From Haloplanus sp. GDY1 (GTDB lineage Archaea > Halobacteriota > Halobacteria > Halobacteriales > Haloferacaceae), in the NCBI RefSeq assembly GCF_023703775.1, contig NZ_CP098514.1, positions 1,116,001 to 1,180,000 on the forward strand: 64,000 nucleotides of DNA, in the 5' to 3' direction. A program made the translations under genes and the position numbers. Positions 15,858-24,926 of the stretch are shown here, piece after piece (the stretch's first letter is position 1; the number at the start of each line of letters is the position of its first letter). The notes below the pieces were generated by a model. That model saw only the letters and a program-made list of their open reading frames with translations, was not told where the DNA came from and did no database searches.

Positions 15858-17102
15858 ATGCGGATCGCTATCGACCGACGACGACTCGTCGACCGACTGC
15901 AAGAACAGGCGAACATCGGCGGCATCGACGGCGAACGCGGGCTCGACCGGGTGACGCTGTCGGAGGCCGACCGCGAAGTTCGCGACTGGTTCCGGGACCG
16001 GATGACCGACGCCGGACTCGACGTCCGCGTCGACGAGGTGGGCAACGTGTTCGGCCGGCGACCGGGGGCGGACCCGGACGCGGGGACGGTGCTGCTCGGG
16101 TCCCACCTCGACAGCCAGCCACACGGCGGCATCTACGACGGCCCGCTGGGCGTTCTCGCCGCCCTCGAGTTCGTCGAGACGCTGGAAGACGAGGGAATCA
16201 CGACCGAGCGGCCGGTCGAACTCGTCAACTGGACCAACGAGGAGGGGTCCCGCTTCCAGCCGGCGATGATGGGGAGCGGCGTCTGGGCCGGGGCGCTTTC
16301 GCAGGAGGCGGCGTACGAGGCGACCGACCGGGACGGGGTTCGCTTCGTCGACGCGCTGGAGCGGATCGGCTACCGCGGCGACGTCCCCGCGGAGCCGGGG
16401 TACGACTACGACTCGTATCTCGAACTCCACATCGAACAGGGGCCGCGCCTCGACGACGCCGGCGACGACGTGGGCGTCGTCACGGGCGTGGTGGGGTTCC
16501 AGTGGGGGGAGATCACGTTCGAGGGACAGGCGAACCACTCCGGCACGACCCCGATGCACCACCGGCGCGACGCGCTGGTCGGCGCCGCGGACGTCATCAC
16601 GGGGGTGCGTCGGATCCCGGGAACGCTCGGGGAGCGAACCGTCGGCACGACGGGCGTCATCGAGGCCGATCCGGGATCGATCAACATCGTCCCCGGCGAG
16701 GTCACGTTCACCGTCGGCTTCCGGGACCCGGACGACGAGACGGTCGCGGAGGCGGTCGACCGGGTCAAGGGCGAGGCGGCGGCGGCGGCGGAGCGCGAGG
16801 GCCTGGAGTGGCGCTACGAGGAGCGCATGTCGGTCGAGAGCGTCGACTTCGCCGACCGGTGTGTCGACGCCGTCCAGTCGGCGGCCGACGACCGGGGGTA
16901 CGCCTCCCAGCGACTGGTCAGCGGCGCCGGCCACGACGCGACGCGCGTCGCGAGCGTCTGCGACGCCGCGATGGTCTTCGCGGTGAGCGAGGACGGCAAG
17001 AGCCACTCGCCACAGGAGTTCACCGACTGGGACGACTGCTACGCGGCGGCGGACACGCTGGCGAACGCCGCCCTCGACCTGGCCGGAGTGGCGGACGAGT
17101 AG
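15858..17102 (+). CDS. Amidase, hydantoinase/carbamoylase family (M20)
   Basis: A 414-residue zinc hydrolase of the N-carbamoyl-L-amino-acid hydrolase / allantoate amidohydrolase group. Metal-binding motifs are in order: GSHLDSQPHGGIYDG (His, Asp), NEEGSRF (Glu pair), ELHIEQGP (His) and GAGHDATRVA (His). It would cleave an N-carbamoyl group to amino acid, CO2 and ammonia. Hydantoinase genes hyuAB lie 37 kb away on the other strand; a shared pathway is possible but not shown. ATG 15858 matches the family start. Its promoter region is shared with the divergent tail-tube gene. Confidence 0.85.
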   Translation: MRIAIDRRRLVDRLQEQANIGGIDGERGLDRVTLSEADREVRDWFRDRMTDAGLDVRVDEVGNVFGRRPGADPDAGTVLLGSHLDSQPHGGIYDGPLGVLAALEFVETLEDEGITTERPVELVNWTNEEGSRFQPAMMGSGVWAGALSQEAAYEATDRDGVRFVDALERIGYRGDVPAEPGYDYDSYLELHIEQGPRLDDAGDDVGVVTGVVGFQWGEITFEGQANHSGTTPMHHRRDALVGAADVITGVRRIPGTLGERTVGTTGVIEADPGSINIVPGEVTFTVGFRDPDDETVAEAVDRVKGEAAAAAEREGLEWRYEERMSVESVDFADRCVDAVQSAADDRGYASQRLVSGAGHDATRVASVCDAAMVFAVSEDGKSHSPQEFTDWDDCYAAADTLANAALDLAGVADE

Positions 17103-17140
17103 CGGGCGACGAAGCGGTCGTCGCGGCCGGCGACCGCCCG

Positions 17141-17872
17141 TCAGTCCTGCCGGACGGAGAAAGAGAGGGTCTCGACGCCCTCGACTTCGACCGCCACCTC
17201 GTCGCCGTCCTCGAGGCCGCCGACGCCGGAGGGGGTCCCCGTCGAGATGACGTCACCCGGTTCGAGGGTCATGTACGTCGAGATCTCCTCGATCAGTTCC
17301 GGCACCGTGAAGATGAGTTGGGTGATGTCGGAGGACTGCTTCGTCTCGCCGTTGACGCGGAGGCTGACCTCGGCGTCGTCGGGGAGGTGTTCGGGGTCGG
17401 CGACGACCGGGCCCAGGGGCGCGGCGCCGTCGAAGGCCTTCCCGCGCACCCAGTTTTGCTCCTGGCGCTGGTCGTCGCGGTTGGAGACGTCACAGACGAC
17501 GGTGTAGCCGGCGATCACCGACTCGGCGTCCGCGGCGTCGACGTTGCGACACTGCTCGCCGACGACGACGCCGAGTTCGGCCTCCCAGTCGACCTGCTCC
17601 TTGCCCTCGGGCAGGGTGACGGTGTCGCCGTGTGCGGCCACGGTGTTCGGCGGCTTCAGGAAGAGCATCGGACGGTCCGGGATGTCCATGCCCTCCTCCT
17701 CGGCGTGGTCGGCGTAGTTGAGGCCGATACAGACGATCTTCGACGGTTCACAGGGCGCGAGGACGTCCACCTCGTCGAGGTCGTACGTCTCGTCGGCGAA
17801 ACTGACGGCGTCGCCGTGCCACTCGCCGGTCCGTACCATCCCTGCGGGGTCGCGGAATCTGACCTGTCGCAT
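17141..17872 (-). CDS. Fumarylacetoacetate hydrolase family protein
   Basis: A 243-residue FAH-domain protein. The metal-binding acidic residues of the family appear in KQ-x-DWEAELGVVVG and VVCDVSNRD, and the fold signature GKAFDGAAPLGPVV and GDVISTGTPSGVG are present. Family members hydrolyse or decarboxylate beta-dicarbonyl acids (acylpyruvates, oxaloacetate, 2-hydroxyhepta-2,4-diene-1,7-dioate). The exact substrate cannot be told. It is convergent with the amidase, with 38 bp between stops. Confidence 0.88.
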   Translation of the reverse strand: MRQVRFRDPAGMVRTGEWHGDAVSFADETYDLDEVDVLAPCEPSKIVCIGLNYADHAEEEGMDIPDRPMLFLKPPNTVAAHGDTVTLPEGKEQVDWEAELGVVVGEQCRNVDAADAESVIAGYTVVCDVSNRDDQRQEQNWVRGKAFDGAAPLGPVVADPEHLPDDAEVSLRVNGETKQSSDITQLIFTVPELIEEISTYMTLEPGDVISTGTPSGVGGLEDGDEVAVEVEGVETLSFSVRQD

Positions 17873-17999
17873 GGAGGCGAGTCATCGGCGGGCGAAATAA
17901 GCCTTCCCCGTTCGGTCGAGCGCGGTCGGGACCGCCGGGTGTCCCGAGGCGCGGCGGGGGACAAGATTGACGTGCGGTTCCCGACAACTCAGTAACGCA

Positions 18000-18734
18000 A
18001 TGGAGCTCACCTGGCACGGCCACTCCACGTGGTACGTCACCGTCGACGATACGTCCCTGCTGATCGATCCGTTCTTCGACAACCCGTTCACGTCACTCGA
18101 TCCGGCCGAGGTACCGTCGCCGGAGTACGTCCTGTTGACTCACGGTCACGCGGACCACATCGCGGACGTGGGCGCGTTCACGGACGCGACGGTCGTGGGA
18201 ACGCCGGAGCTGACCGGCTGGGTCGCCGACGAACACGGCGCCGAGGACACCGTCGGGATGAACCTCGGCGGGACCGTCGAGTGTGGCGACGCCTACGTGA
18301 CGATGCACCGCGCGGACCACACGAACGGCATCGGCACGGACTACGAGTACAGCGCCGGCATGCCCGCCGGCTACGTCATCGGCGACACGAAGCCCACACA
18401 GGAAACCGACGAGGACGCCTTCGCCTTCTACCACGCGGGCGACACCGGGCTGATGACCGAGATGCGGGACGTGATCGGGCCGTTCCTCGAACCCGACGCC
18501 GCGGCGCTCCCGGTCGGCGACCACTTCACGATGGGGCCGGCACAGGCCGCCATCGCCGCCGACTGGCTGGACGTGGATCACGTCTTCCCGATGCATTACG
18601 ACACGTTCCCGCCCGTCGAGATCGACGTCGACCAGGTGGGCCGGGAAGTCGCCGCGACCGGGTCGGACGCCGAGGTTCACGTCCTCGACGGCGACGAGAG
18701 CTACGCCTTCGAGCGCCCGTACGCCGACGAGTGA
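18000..18734 (+). CDS. Metal-dependent hydrolase, UPF0173 / UlaG-like beta-lactamase fold
   Basis: A 244-residue metallo-hydrolase with the N-terminal [11 protein letters not shown] strand typical of UPF0173, the HGHADH metal motif (residues about 44-49), a second His/Asp set (HRADHTNG), and YHAGDTG near the centre. The C-terminal MHYDTFP supplies the last histidine. Substrate unknown; relatives hydrolyse phosphoesters or lactones. An earlier in-frame start at 17967 lacks family similarity. An OsmC-type gene follows on the same strand. Confidence 0.85.
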   Translation: MELTWHGHSTWYVTVDDTSLLIDPFFDNPFTSLDPAEVPSPEYVLLTHGHADHIADVGAFTDATVVGTPELTGWVADEHGAEDTVGMNLGGTVECGDAYVTMHRADHTNGIGTDYEYSAGMPAGYVIGDTKPTQETDEDAFAFYHAGDTGLMTEMRDVIGPFLEPDAAALPVGDHFTMGPAQAAIAADWLDVDHVFPMHYDTFPPVEIDVDQVGREVAATGSDAEVHVLDGDESYAFERPYADE

Positions 18735-18792
18735 CGGCGACGGTCCCGGGATGGACAGCGTTTAGACGCCCCGGGACGTTCGGCCCGGTGGA

Positions 18793-19191
18793 ATGAGCGA
18801 CATCGAGACGATCACCGTCAGCGAGGAAGGCTTCGCCTGCGTCAATCAGGTCGGCGACTTCGAGTTCACCGTCGACGCCACCGACGAGTCCGGTCCGAAC
18901 CCGAACGCGGCGCTGGTGGCGACGTACGCCTCCTGTTTCCTGCCCGCGTTCCGCGTCGGCGGCCAGCAGCGCGGCCACGACGACCTGGGCAAGATCCAGA
19001 TCGACGCCGACGCCGACCTGGACGAGGAGGAGGACCTGGAGTCGATCAGCTTCGCGGTTCACGTCGCCGCCGACCTCTCCGAGGACGAGTTGGACGAAAT
19101 CGTCGGGCGCGCCGAGGACATCTGTCACGTTCACTCGGCGCTCCGCGAGGAACTCGAAGCCGACGTCGACGCGTACGGCGACGCCTTCTGA
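18793..19191 (+). CDS. OsmC-like family protein
   Basis: A 132-residue OsmC-fold protein. The family core is visible: NPNAALVATYASCFLPAF with the catalytic-type Cys, followed by the basic GGQQRGH segment and the C-terminal helix with AEDICHVHSAL, which holds the second conserved Cys. OsmC/Ohr proteins are usually thiol peroxidases that remove organic hydroperoxides. The usual arginine that polarises the thiol is not obvious, so activity is uncertain. Confidence 0.82.
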   Translation: MSDIETITVSEEGFACVNQVGDFEFTVDATDESGPNPNAALVATYASCFLPAFRVGGQQRGHDDLGKIQIDADADLDEEEDLESISFAVHVAADLSEDELDEIVGRAEDICHVHSALREELEADVDAYGDAF

Positions 19192-19292
19192 GGCGGCACT
19201 CGCGCCGGCGCTCGGTCACCGTTCGGGGCGGTGGGGGCGGGGCGCTCCGACGGCGCCGCCGCTACACGTCGTGGCGCGCGGACGAAACGTCG

Positions 19293-19436
19293 TCAGCGGC
19301 GGTACCAGCGGTAACTCATCGCCCGGCCGTCGACGATGACGACCTCCTGTCCCTCAGTCGAACGGTTCCGTGGCTCCTCGTCCGCGTCGTCCGGAACCTC
19401 GTCACGGAAGACGTACGGGCTGTCATTCGCTGCCAT
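19293..19436 (-). CDS. Small conserved-looking haloarchaeal protein, 47 aa
   Basis: A 47-residue acidic ORF beginning MAANDSPYVFRDEVP and ending in MSYRWYRR. A TATA-like TTATTTATC (minus strand, about 19459-19469) lies 25-30 bp upstream of the ATG, fitting a leaderless promoter. The sequence has haloarchaeal codon use and no low-complexity pattern. No known domain; it resembles the small single-domain proteins common in this class. It lies between an OsmC gene and an APC permease. Confidence 0.6.
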   Translation of the reverse strand: MAANDSPYVFRDEVPDDADEEPRNRSTEGQEVVIVDGRAMSYRWYRR

Positions 19437-19663
19437 GCCCCATGGTAGGGTTCCGGAGATAAATAACGTTGCGTCAGACGCACCGCTGACGGTCGACGCC
19501 GCGGGTTTCGGGGACGAGTCGTGGATCGGCCGGCCGCCGACGTTCCCTCGGACTGGGAGCCACGCCCCGTATTTTTGTGGCCGCCCTCCGTGTCCGCAGA
19601 CGGTCCGGTGATGGACGGCAACGAGCGACGGGGAACGGTGCGGGGTCGAGGAGCGTGGGCGGC

Positions 19664-21106
19664 GTGAGCAGCCACGGCGAGCGCGCCCCGGAGTCCGACC
19701 TCGGGCTCCTGGACGCGACGATGATCGGCATGGGGGCGATGATCGGGGCGGGGATCTTCGTCCTGACGGGGCTGGCGGCCGAGATCGCCGGCCCCGCGGC
19801 GATCCTGGTGTTCGTCCTCAACGGCGTCGTGACGGCGTTCACCGGGCTCTCCTACGCGGAACTCGCGTCCTCGATTCCGAAGAGCGGCGGCGGCTACGCC
19901 TTCGTCAGGGAGGTGTTCGACGACCTGTCGTCCTTCCTGATGGGGTGGATGCTCTGGTTCGCCTACATGATCGCCGGCGGGCTGTACGCGCTGGGGTTCG
20001 CGCCGAACTTCCTCGAACTCCTGCACGTCTACGACGTGGCGCCGGCGCCGGACGCCGTCGGCGCCGTTTCCCTCCCCGTCGTCGACGCCGGGATTCCGGC
20101 GGCGGTCCTGCTGGCCTCGCTCGCGGTGTTTCTCCTGGTCGGCCTGAACGCGCTGTCGACGGCCGCGAGCGGGAGCGTCGAGACGGTGTTCACGCTGATC
20201 AAGGTGGGCATCCTCGTCGTCTTCGTCGCCTTCGGGGCCACCTCGCCGATGTTCTCGTCGGCGGAGTTCCAGCCGCTGTTCCCGGGCGAGGCCGGCCCCC
20301 TCAGCGTCCTCCCCGCGATGGGGCTGACGTTCATCGCCTTCGAGGGGTACGACCTCATCACGACGGTGACCGAGGAGGTGAAAAACCCCCGCGAGAACAT
20401 CCCGAAGGCCATCTTCGCGAGTCTGGCGGTGACGGTGGTCGTCTACCTCGCGGTGGTGGGCGTCGCCGTCGGCACCCTCGGGGCCGACGGGTTGGCGGCG
20501 GCGGGCGAAGCCGGTATCGCCCAGGCAGCGACGGAGTTCATGCCGACGGGGCTGCCGGTGATCCGGAACGGCGGGGCGATCATCGTCTTCGGCGCCGTCT
20601 TCTCGACGCTGACGGCGCTGAACGCCGTCGTCATCGCCTCCTCGCGCGTGGCGTTCTCGATGGGGCGGGAGGAACAGCTCCTCCCCTCGTTCGGACAGCT
20701 TCATCACCGGTACGGGACGCCCTTCGTCGCCATCCTCGCGAGCGGGGTGGTGATGCTCGGCTCGGTCGTGTTGCCGACCCAGAGCGCCGGCAACATGTCC
20801 AGCCTGTTTTTCCTGCTCTCCTTCATCGTCGTCAACGCCTCGGTGATCAAGCTCCGGCGGGAGCGACCGGACATGAACCGGCCGTACGAACTGCCGTACT
20901 ACCCCGTCCCGCCGATCCTCGGCATCCTGCTCAACCTGCTGTTGACGGGCGTGCTGGTCCGGTATCTGCTCCGGACCGACACGCTCGCGCTCCTTCTCAG
21001 CGTCGGCTGGATCGCCCTCGGCGCCGTCGCGTACGCCGTCCACAACAGGCTGCGGGCGAGCGAGGCGACCGACGGCGACGGACGAACCACACCGGGAGAC
21101 GACTAA
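19664..21106 (+). CDS. APC family amino acid permease
   Basis: A 480-residue transporter with about 12 transmembrane helices. The APC signature is at helix 1 (MIGMGAMIGAGIFVLTG) and helix 6 (GLTFIAFEGYDLITTVTEEVKNP). It would import amino acids or amines by cation coupling. GTG 19664 is chosen as the codon nearest the first helix; a likely TATA tract (TATTTTT, 19570-19576) implies a leader of roughly 65-70 nt. A TrkA-type nucleotide-binding protein starts one base after the stop, so the permease is probably gated by that partner. Confidence 0.9.
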   Translation: MSSHGERAPESDLGLLDATMIGMGAMIGAGIFVLTGLAAEIAGPAAILVFVLNGVVTAFTGLSYAELASSIPKSGGGYAFVREVFDDLSSFLMGWMLWFAYMIAGGLYALGFAPNFLELLHVYDVAPAPDAVGAVSLPVVDAGIPAAVLLASLAVFLLVGLNALSTAASGSVETVFTLIKVGILVVFVAFGATSPMFSSAEFQPLFPGEAGPLSVLPAMGLTFIAFEGYDLITTVTEEVKNPRENIPKAIFASLAVTVVVYLAVVGVAVGTLGADGLAAAGEAGIAQAATEFMPTGLPVIRNGGAIIVFGAVFSTLTALNAVVIASSRVAFSMGREEQLLPSFGQLHHRYGTPFVAILASGVVMLGSVVLPTQSAGNMSSLFFLLSFIVVNASVIKLRRERPDMNRPYELPYYPVPPILGILLNLLLTGVLVRYLLRTDTLALLLSVGWIALGAVAYAVHNRLRASEATDGDGRTTPGDD

Positions 21107-21107
21107 C

Positions 21108-21761
21108 ATGCCCAGTCACCTCACCATCATCATCGCGGGCGGCGGACGTGTCGGCTACCAGGCAGCGGTCACCCTCGACGATCGGGGGCACGACCTCACG
21201 GTGATCGAGCGGGATCCGGACCGGTGCGACGCCATCGCCGACGAGTACGTGGCGACGGTCATCCGCGGCGACGCCTCCAACCCCGACATCCTCGGCCAGG
21301 CGGGCGTGGAGTCGGCGGACGTGATCGCCGGACTGACGGGCGAACCGGGGCTGAACCTGGCGGTCTGCATGGAGGCCGCGGAACTGGCGCCCGGGATCCG
21401 AACCGTCGCGCGAATCGACAGCACGGAGCGGGCGGGCTACCGTCGCTTCGTCGACGAGACGGTGTTCCCGGAGGACGCCGGCGCGCGCGTCGCCGTCAAC
21501 GAGATCGAGGGGAGCGACGTGCGCTCGCTCGCCGACGTGACCGGCGACCTCGACATCGTGGAGATCCGGGTCGAGGAGGGCGCGCCGGCCGCGAACAAGG
21601 AACTCCGCGAGACCCGGTTCCCGGCGGGCACGCTCGTCATCTCGGACGACGACGGTGACCGAGTCGCCCGGCCGGACACGACGCTCACGCCCGGCAAGCG
21701 CTACGTCATCGCGGTCGAGTCGGACGTGGCCGACGAGGTGATGAACCTGCTTCGCGGCTAG
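21108..21761 (+). CDS. TrkA-type RCK protein (NAD-binding plus TrkA-C)
   Basis: A 217-residue cytoplasmic regulator. The N-terminal Rossmann fold has GGGRVGYQAA and the acidic ERDPDR that binds the ribose. The C-terminal part (about 140-217) is a TrkA-C/RCK-C domain with FPAGTLVIS and PGKRYVIAV. TrkA-like proteins sense nucleotides and gate transporters. It directly follows the APC permease with one base between stop and start, so it probably controls that permease rather than a potassium channel. The stop codon is interlocked with that of the convergent HAD gene in CTAG at 21758-21761. Confidence 0.87.
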   Translation: MPSHLTIIIAGGGRVGYQAAVTLDDRGHDLTVIERDPDRCDAIADEYVATVIRGDASNPDILGQAGVESADVIAGLTGEPGLNLAVCMEAAELAPGIRTVARIDSTERAGYRRFVDETVFPEDAGARVAVNEIEGSDVRSLADVTGDLDIVEIRVEEGAPAANKELRETRFPAGTLVISDDDGDRVARPDTTLTPGKRYVIAVESDVADEVMNLLRG

Positions 21762-22534
21762 AGGAGCCGGTCGAGGTCGGCCAGCGAGTCGAGGACGTAA
21801 TCGGGCGTCACGTCGCTCCGGGCCAGGTCGTCGTCGTCGGTGACGCCGGTGCGGACGAGCGCCGTCGTCATTCCGGCGCGGTCCCCGAGCGCGACGTCGG
21901 TGTCGAGGCGGTCGCCGACGACCAGACACGCCGCGGGCGGGACGCCGAGGCGGTCGCGGACGATCCGGAGCGCGGGGTCGGAGGGCTTCCCGAGGACGAT
22001 ATCGGGATCACGGCCGACGACGCCGGCGACGGCGTTGATGATCGCCCCCGATCCGGGGACGTCGCCCTCGGCCGCGGGGATCACCATGTCGGGGTCGGTG
22101 CCGACGAGCGTGGCGCCGCCCGCGCACGCCCGCAGCGCCGCACAGAGGCGGTCGTAGTCGAACGACCGGTCGATCGAGAGGACGACGGCGTCGGCCCGGG
22201 TTTCGTCGGTGACGACGGTCAGCCCCGCGTCGGTCAGCTGGTCGACGAGCGCCGGTTCGCCGACGACGAAGAGGTCGTCCTCGGCGTGGTTGTCGGCGAG
22301 GTAGGTCGTGGCGACCGTCCCGGCGGTGACGATCTCCGCGGGGTCGACCTCGAAGCCGGCCCGTCGGAGCCGGTCGGCGTAGGCCGGCGGCCGTTTGGTC
22401 GGGTTGTTCGAGACGAACAGCCGCCGACAGCCGGCCGCCGCCAGCCGGTCGAGTCCCTCGGCCGCGCCGGGGATCGGGTCGTCGCCGCGCACCACCGTCC
22501 CGTCCACGTCGAGGACGACTCCGCGGTAGGTCAT
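21758..22534 (-). CDS. HAD-IIA family phosphatase (NagD-like)
   Basis: A 258-residue HAD hydrolase. Motif I DVDGTVVRGD is at the N-terminus, motif II is FVSNNPTKRP, motif III and IV are GKPSDPALRIV and VVGDRLDTDVALG. The cap lies between motifs II and III, as in the NagD/4-nitrophenylphosphatase group. It dephosphorylates small phosphates; the substrate is unknown. ATG 22534 matches the family start. Confidence 0.88.
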   Translation of the reverse strand: MTYRGVVLDVDGTVVRGDDPIPGAAEGLDRLAAAGCRRLFVSNNPTKRPPAYADRLRRAGFEVDPAEIVTAGTVATTYLADNHAEDDLFVVGEPALVDQLTDAGLTVVTDETRADAVVLSIDRSFDYDRLCAALRACAGGATLVGTDPDMVIPAAEGDVPGSGAIINAVAGVVGRDPDIVLGKPSDPALRIVRDRLGVPPAACLVVGDRLDTDVALGDRAGMTTALVRTGVTDDDDLARSDVTPDYVLDSLADLDRLL

Positions 22535-22662
22535 CGCCGATGCGTAGGGGTGGCGGGCAGTTGAGACTGCCGGCTGCGGGTCGATCCGCCCCTTCGTTTC
22601 GGCCGCGTCGCGCCGGTTGCAAACCAAAGAGCCATTGGGACGCCGCCCCACCTCCCGACACC

Positions 22663-23439
22663 GTGACGAACACGCAGCTGACGCTCGTTCAGATCGACAA
22701 CTACGGGCCGTGGACGGTGACGCCGGAACCGCGCCGGGAGATGGACCTCCAGACGCTCCAGTCGCGTCTCTTCGCCGACATCGCACAGTTCGTCGGCCAC
22801 CGGGGCGGCTACGCCTTCTTCACCCGTTTCGACAACATGGTCGCGGTGACGAACGGGCTGGGCGCCGACGCCCACCGACTCCTCCAGGAGTCGACGGGCA
22901 ACCGCTACCCGGTCACCCTGAGCCTCGGCGTCGGCGTCGACGCGAACCCGGCGGTCGCACTGGAGGCGGCGACCGAGGGCCTCCAGCGCGCCGGCAGCGC
23001 ACAGGACGGCGACCGCCGGGAGGTGCTCGCCGGGGACCCGATCACCGACGGGAGCGACGACGTCTCCATCGCTCACTTCGACGTGAACGACGCGACCGAG
23101 AAGTACACCGACCGACTCAACGAGTTCGACTCCTTCATCGAAATCGAGCAGGGGTACGCGACGCTGATGCGCTACCTCCGGGAGGAACACGGCGGCCTCT
23201 CCTTTTTCGTCGGCGGCGACAACATCATCGCCGTCACCCCCGAGATGGGGAGGGACGCCTACCGCGACGCCATCGACCACGTGGAGGAGTCGGTGGGCGT
23301 CGAACTCAAGGTCGGGGTCGGCCGCGGCGCGACCGCTCACGAGGCGGGCATGGCCGCGAAACACGCGTTAGAGGAGTGCCGTCACCGCGGGACCGCGGTG
23401 GAACTCGACGACGTGGCGGCGGGCGTCGAAGGGGAGTAG
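22663..23439 (+). CDS. gch3: GTP cyclohydrolase III
   Basis: A 258-residue archaeal GTP cyclohydrolase III, which opens GTP to a formylaminopyrimidine phosphate, an early step toward riboflavin or F420. Two cyclase-like ferredoxin folds are visible with GYAFFTRFDNMVAVTNGLG and SFFVGGDNIIAVTP; GVGVDANPAVALEAATE and GVGRGATAHEAGMAAKHALE are the tandem helix motifs. GTG 22663 begins the family sequence (TNTQLTLVQIDNYGPW). A long nested inverted repeat follows the stop. Confidence 0.93.
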   Translation: MTNTQLTLVQIDNYGPWTVTPEPRREMDLQTLQSRLFADIAQFVGHRGGYAFFTRFDNMVAVTNGLGADAHRLLQESTGNRYPVTLSLGVGVDANPAVALEAATEGLQRAGSAQDGDRREVLAGDPITDGSDDVSIAHFDVNDATEKYTDRLNEFDSFIEIEQGYATLMRYLREEHGGLSFFVGGDNIIAVTPEMGRDAYRDAIDHVEESVGVELKVGVGRGATAHEAGMAAKHALEECRHRGTAVELDDVAAGVEGE

Positions 23440-23440
23440 A

Positions 23441-23516
23441 GTAGCGATTGAAAGTCACTGCACATCAGATCGAAGTACGGCGTACGATCTGAGGTGTATG
23501 CGGTTTCAATCGCTAC
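23441..23516. repeat. 76-bp nested inverted repeat between convergent genes
   Basis: Outer arms are perfect over 13 bp: GTAGCGATTGAAA (23441-23453) and TTTCAATCGCTAC (23504-23516). Inside lie 12-bp arms with one mismatch: CACATCAGATCG (23461-23472) and CGATCTGAGGTG (23485-23496). The whole is lower in GC than its neighbours. It starts right after the gch3 stop and ends six bases before the aminotransferase stop. It could be a bidirectional terminator, a MITE/REP-like repeat or a processed RNA structure. Confidence 0.7.
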
Positions 23517-23521
23517 GATAG

Positions 23522-24685
23522 CTACGCCTCGATCGTGGGCTCGTCCACGTCGAAGTTCTGGGCGTCGAGGGCCTCCTCCATCGCGGTCAGGAGGCAGGCG
23601 ACGTTCTGCCGGCGGGCGGAGTAGCCCATGCAGCCGATGCGCCAGACCTCACCCTCCAGCGCGCCGAGGCCGCTCGCGATGTCGACGTCGTACTCCGCCA
23701 TCAGGTACTCGATGACGGCGTCGTCGTCGACGCCGTCGGGCACCTCGACCGTGTTCAGGCTAGGGAGCCAGTACTCCTCCTCGGCGGCGGGCGTGAGACC
23801 GAGGTTCTGGAGGCCCTCACGGAGTTCGCCCGCCACCTCGCGGTGGCGCTCCCAGCGGTTCTCCAGACCCTCCTCGGCGACGATCCGCAGGGCCTCGCGG
23901 AGGCCGTAGAAGTTCGTCGTCGGGGCGGTGTGGTGGTAGTTGCGCTCCTCGCCCCAGTACTCCATGACGAGGTCGAGGTCGAGATACCAGGAGCCGGTGT
24001 CGTCGTCGCGGTTCAGTATCTTCTCGCGGGCGCGCTCGCCGATCGTGAGCGGCGTCGCGCCGGGGGTACAGGAGAGGCACTTCTGGGGGCTGCCGTAGGC
24101 GGCGTCGATGCCCCAGTCGTCGACGCGGAGTTCGACGCCCGAGAGCGAGGTGACACAGTCCGCGACGACGACGGCGTCGTGGTCGTGGGCGATGTCGGTG
24201 AGGTCCGGCACGTCCGGCTGGCGGACGCCGGTGCTGGTCTCGGCGTGGACGAACCCGAACACGTCGGGCTGGTGCTCGTCGAAGGCGTCGGCGACGTCCG
24301 CCGGCTGGAGCGGTTCGCCCCACGGCGCGTCGACGGTCACCACGTCGCCGCCCGCGCGGCGCGCGATCTTGCCCATCCGGTCGCCGAAGTAGCCGTTGGT
24401 CGGAACCAGCATCGTGTCGCCCGGTTCGACGAGGTTGCCGATGGCCGTCTCCATCGCCGCGGTGCCCGTCCCACTGGTGGCGAGCGTCCACTCGTTGTCC
24501 GTCTGGAACGTGTAGCGCAGCAGTTCCTGGATGTCGTCCATCACCTCCAGGAACGACGGGTCCATGTATCCGAGCGCCTGCGTCGACATCGCGCGCAGGA
24601 CGCGCGGGTGGATCATGCTCGGACCGGGACCCATCAGGATTCGTGAGGGAGTGTCGAGTTCACTCGTCTCGGGTGGACTCCTCAT
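23522..24685 (-). CDS. Alanine-glyoxylate / serine-type PLP aminotransferase
   Basis: A 387-residue class V aminotransferase. Family marks: RILMGPGPSMIHPRVL at the N-terminus, SGTGTAAMETAIGNLVEPGD, FVHAETSTGV, DCVTSLSG and the PLP lysine in YGSPQKCLSCTPG. These match alanine-glyoxylate, serine-pyruvate and ureidoglycine-glyoxylate enzymes; the true substrate pair is open. ATG 24685 is supported by a TATA-like TTTTTAC (minus strand, near 24708-24714). An inverted repeat 52 bp further upstream may be its operator. Confidence 0.88.
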   Translation of the reverse strand: MRSPPETSELDTPSRILMGPGPSMIHPRVLRAMSTQALGYMDPSFLEVMDDIQELLRYTFQTDNEWTLATSGTGTAAMETAIGNLVEPGDTMLVPTNGYFGDRMGKIARRAGGDVVTVDAPWGEPLQPADVADAFDEHQPDVFGFVHAETSTGVRQPDVPDLTDIAHDHDAVVVADCVTSLSGVELRVDDWGIDAAYGSPQKCLSCTPGATPLTIGERAREKILNRDDDTGSWYLDLDLVMEYWGEERNYHHTAPTTNFYGLREALRIVAEEGLENRWERHREVAGELREGLQNLGLTPAAEEEYWLPSLNTVEVPDGVDDDAVIEYLMAEYDVDIASGLGALEGEVWRIGCMGYSARRQNVACLLTAMEEALDAQNFDVDEPTIEA

Positions 24686-24736
24686 ACCCGACCCGACGGA
24701 CGAGCGAAGTAAAAACCCCCGTGTTCGTGGCAATAT

Positions 24737-24761
24737 ATTGTCGAAGGAGAGGTTCGACAAT
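24737..24761. promoter_or_regulatory. 9-bp inverted repeat upstream of the aminotransferase
   Basis: Perfect arms ATTGTCGAA (24737-24745) and TTCGACAAT (24753-24761) with a 7-bp spacer. It lies about 25-45 bp upstream of the TATA-like element of the minus-strand aminotransferase gene. Symmetry and distance suit a dimeric regulator binding site. No adjacent regulator gene identifies the protein. Confidence 0.4.
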
Positions 24762-24926
24762 TGCGACATGTGAGCATCCCCCGTGTCGTTCTCACCCACG
24801 GATATGGACGGCCGTTCAAGTCCGGGAGGCTTCCCGGCGACGGGTGGTCGTCGGCCGGTGGAGGCCCGGACCGTCGGCCGTGAGGTCGTCGGCACGCCGG
24901 ATGCCACACGCCCACGGCCGGCGGTA

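Noticed and set aside
23441-23516. CRISPR-like repeat (ATTGAAA end)
   Set aside because: There is only one unit, the arms are inverted rather than direct repeats, no spacers follow and no cas gene is in the window.
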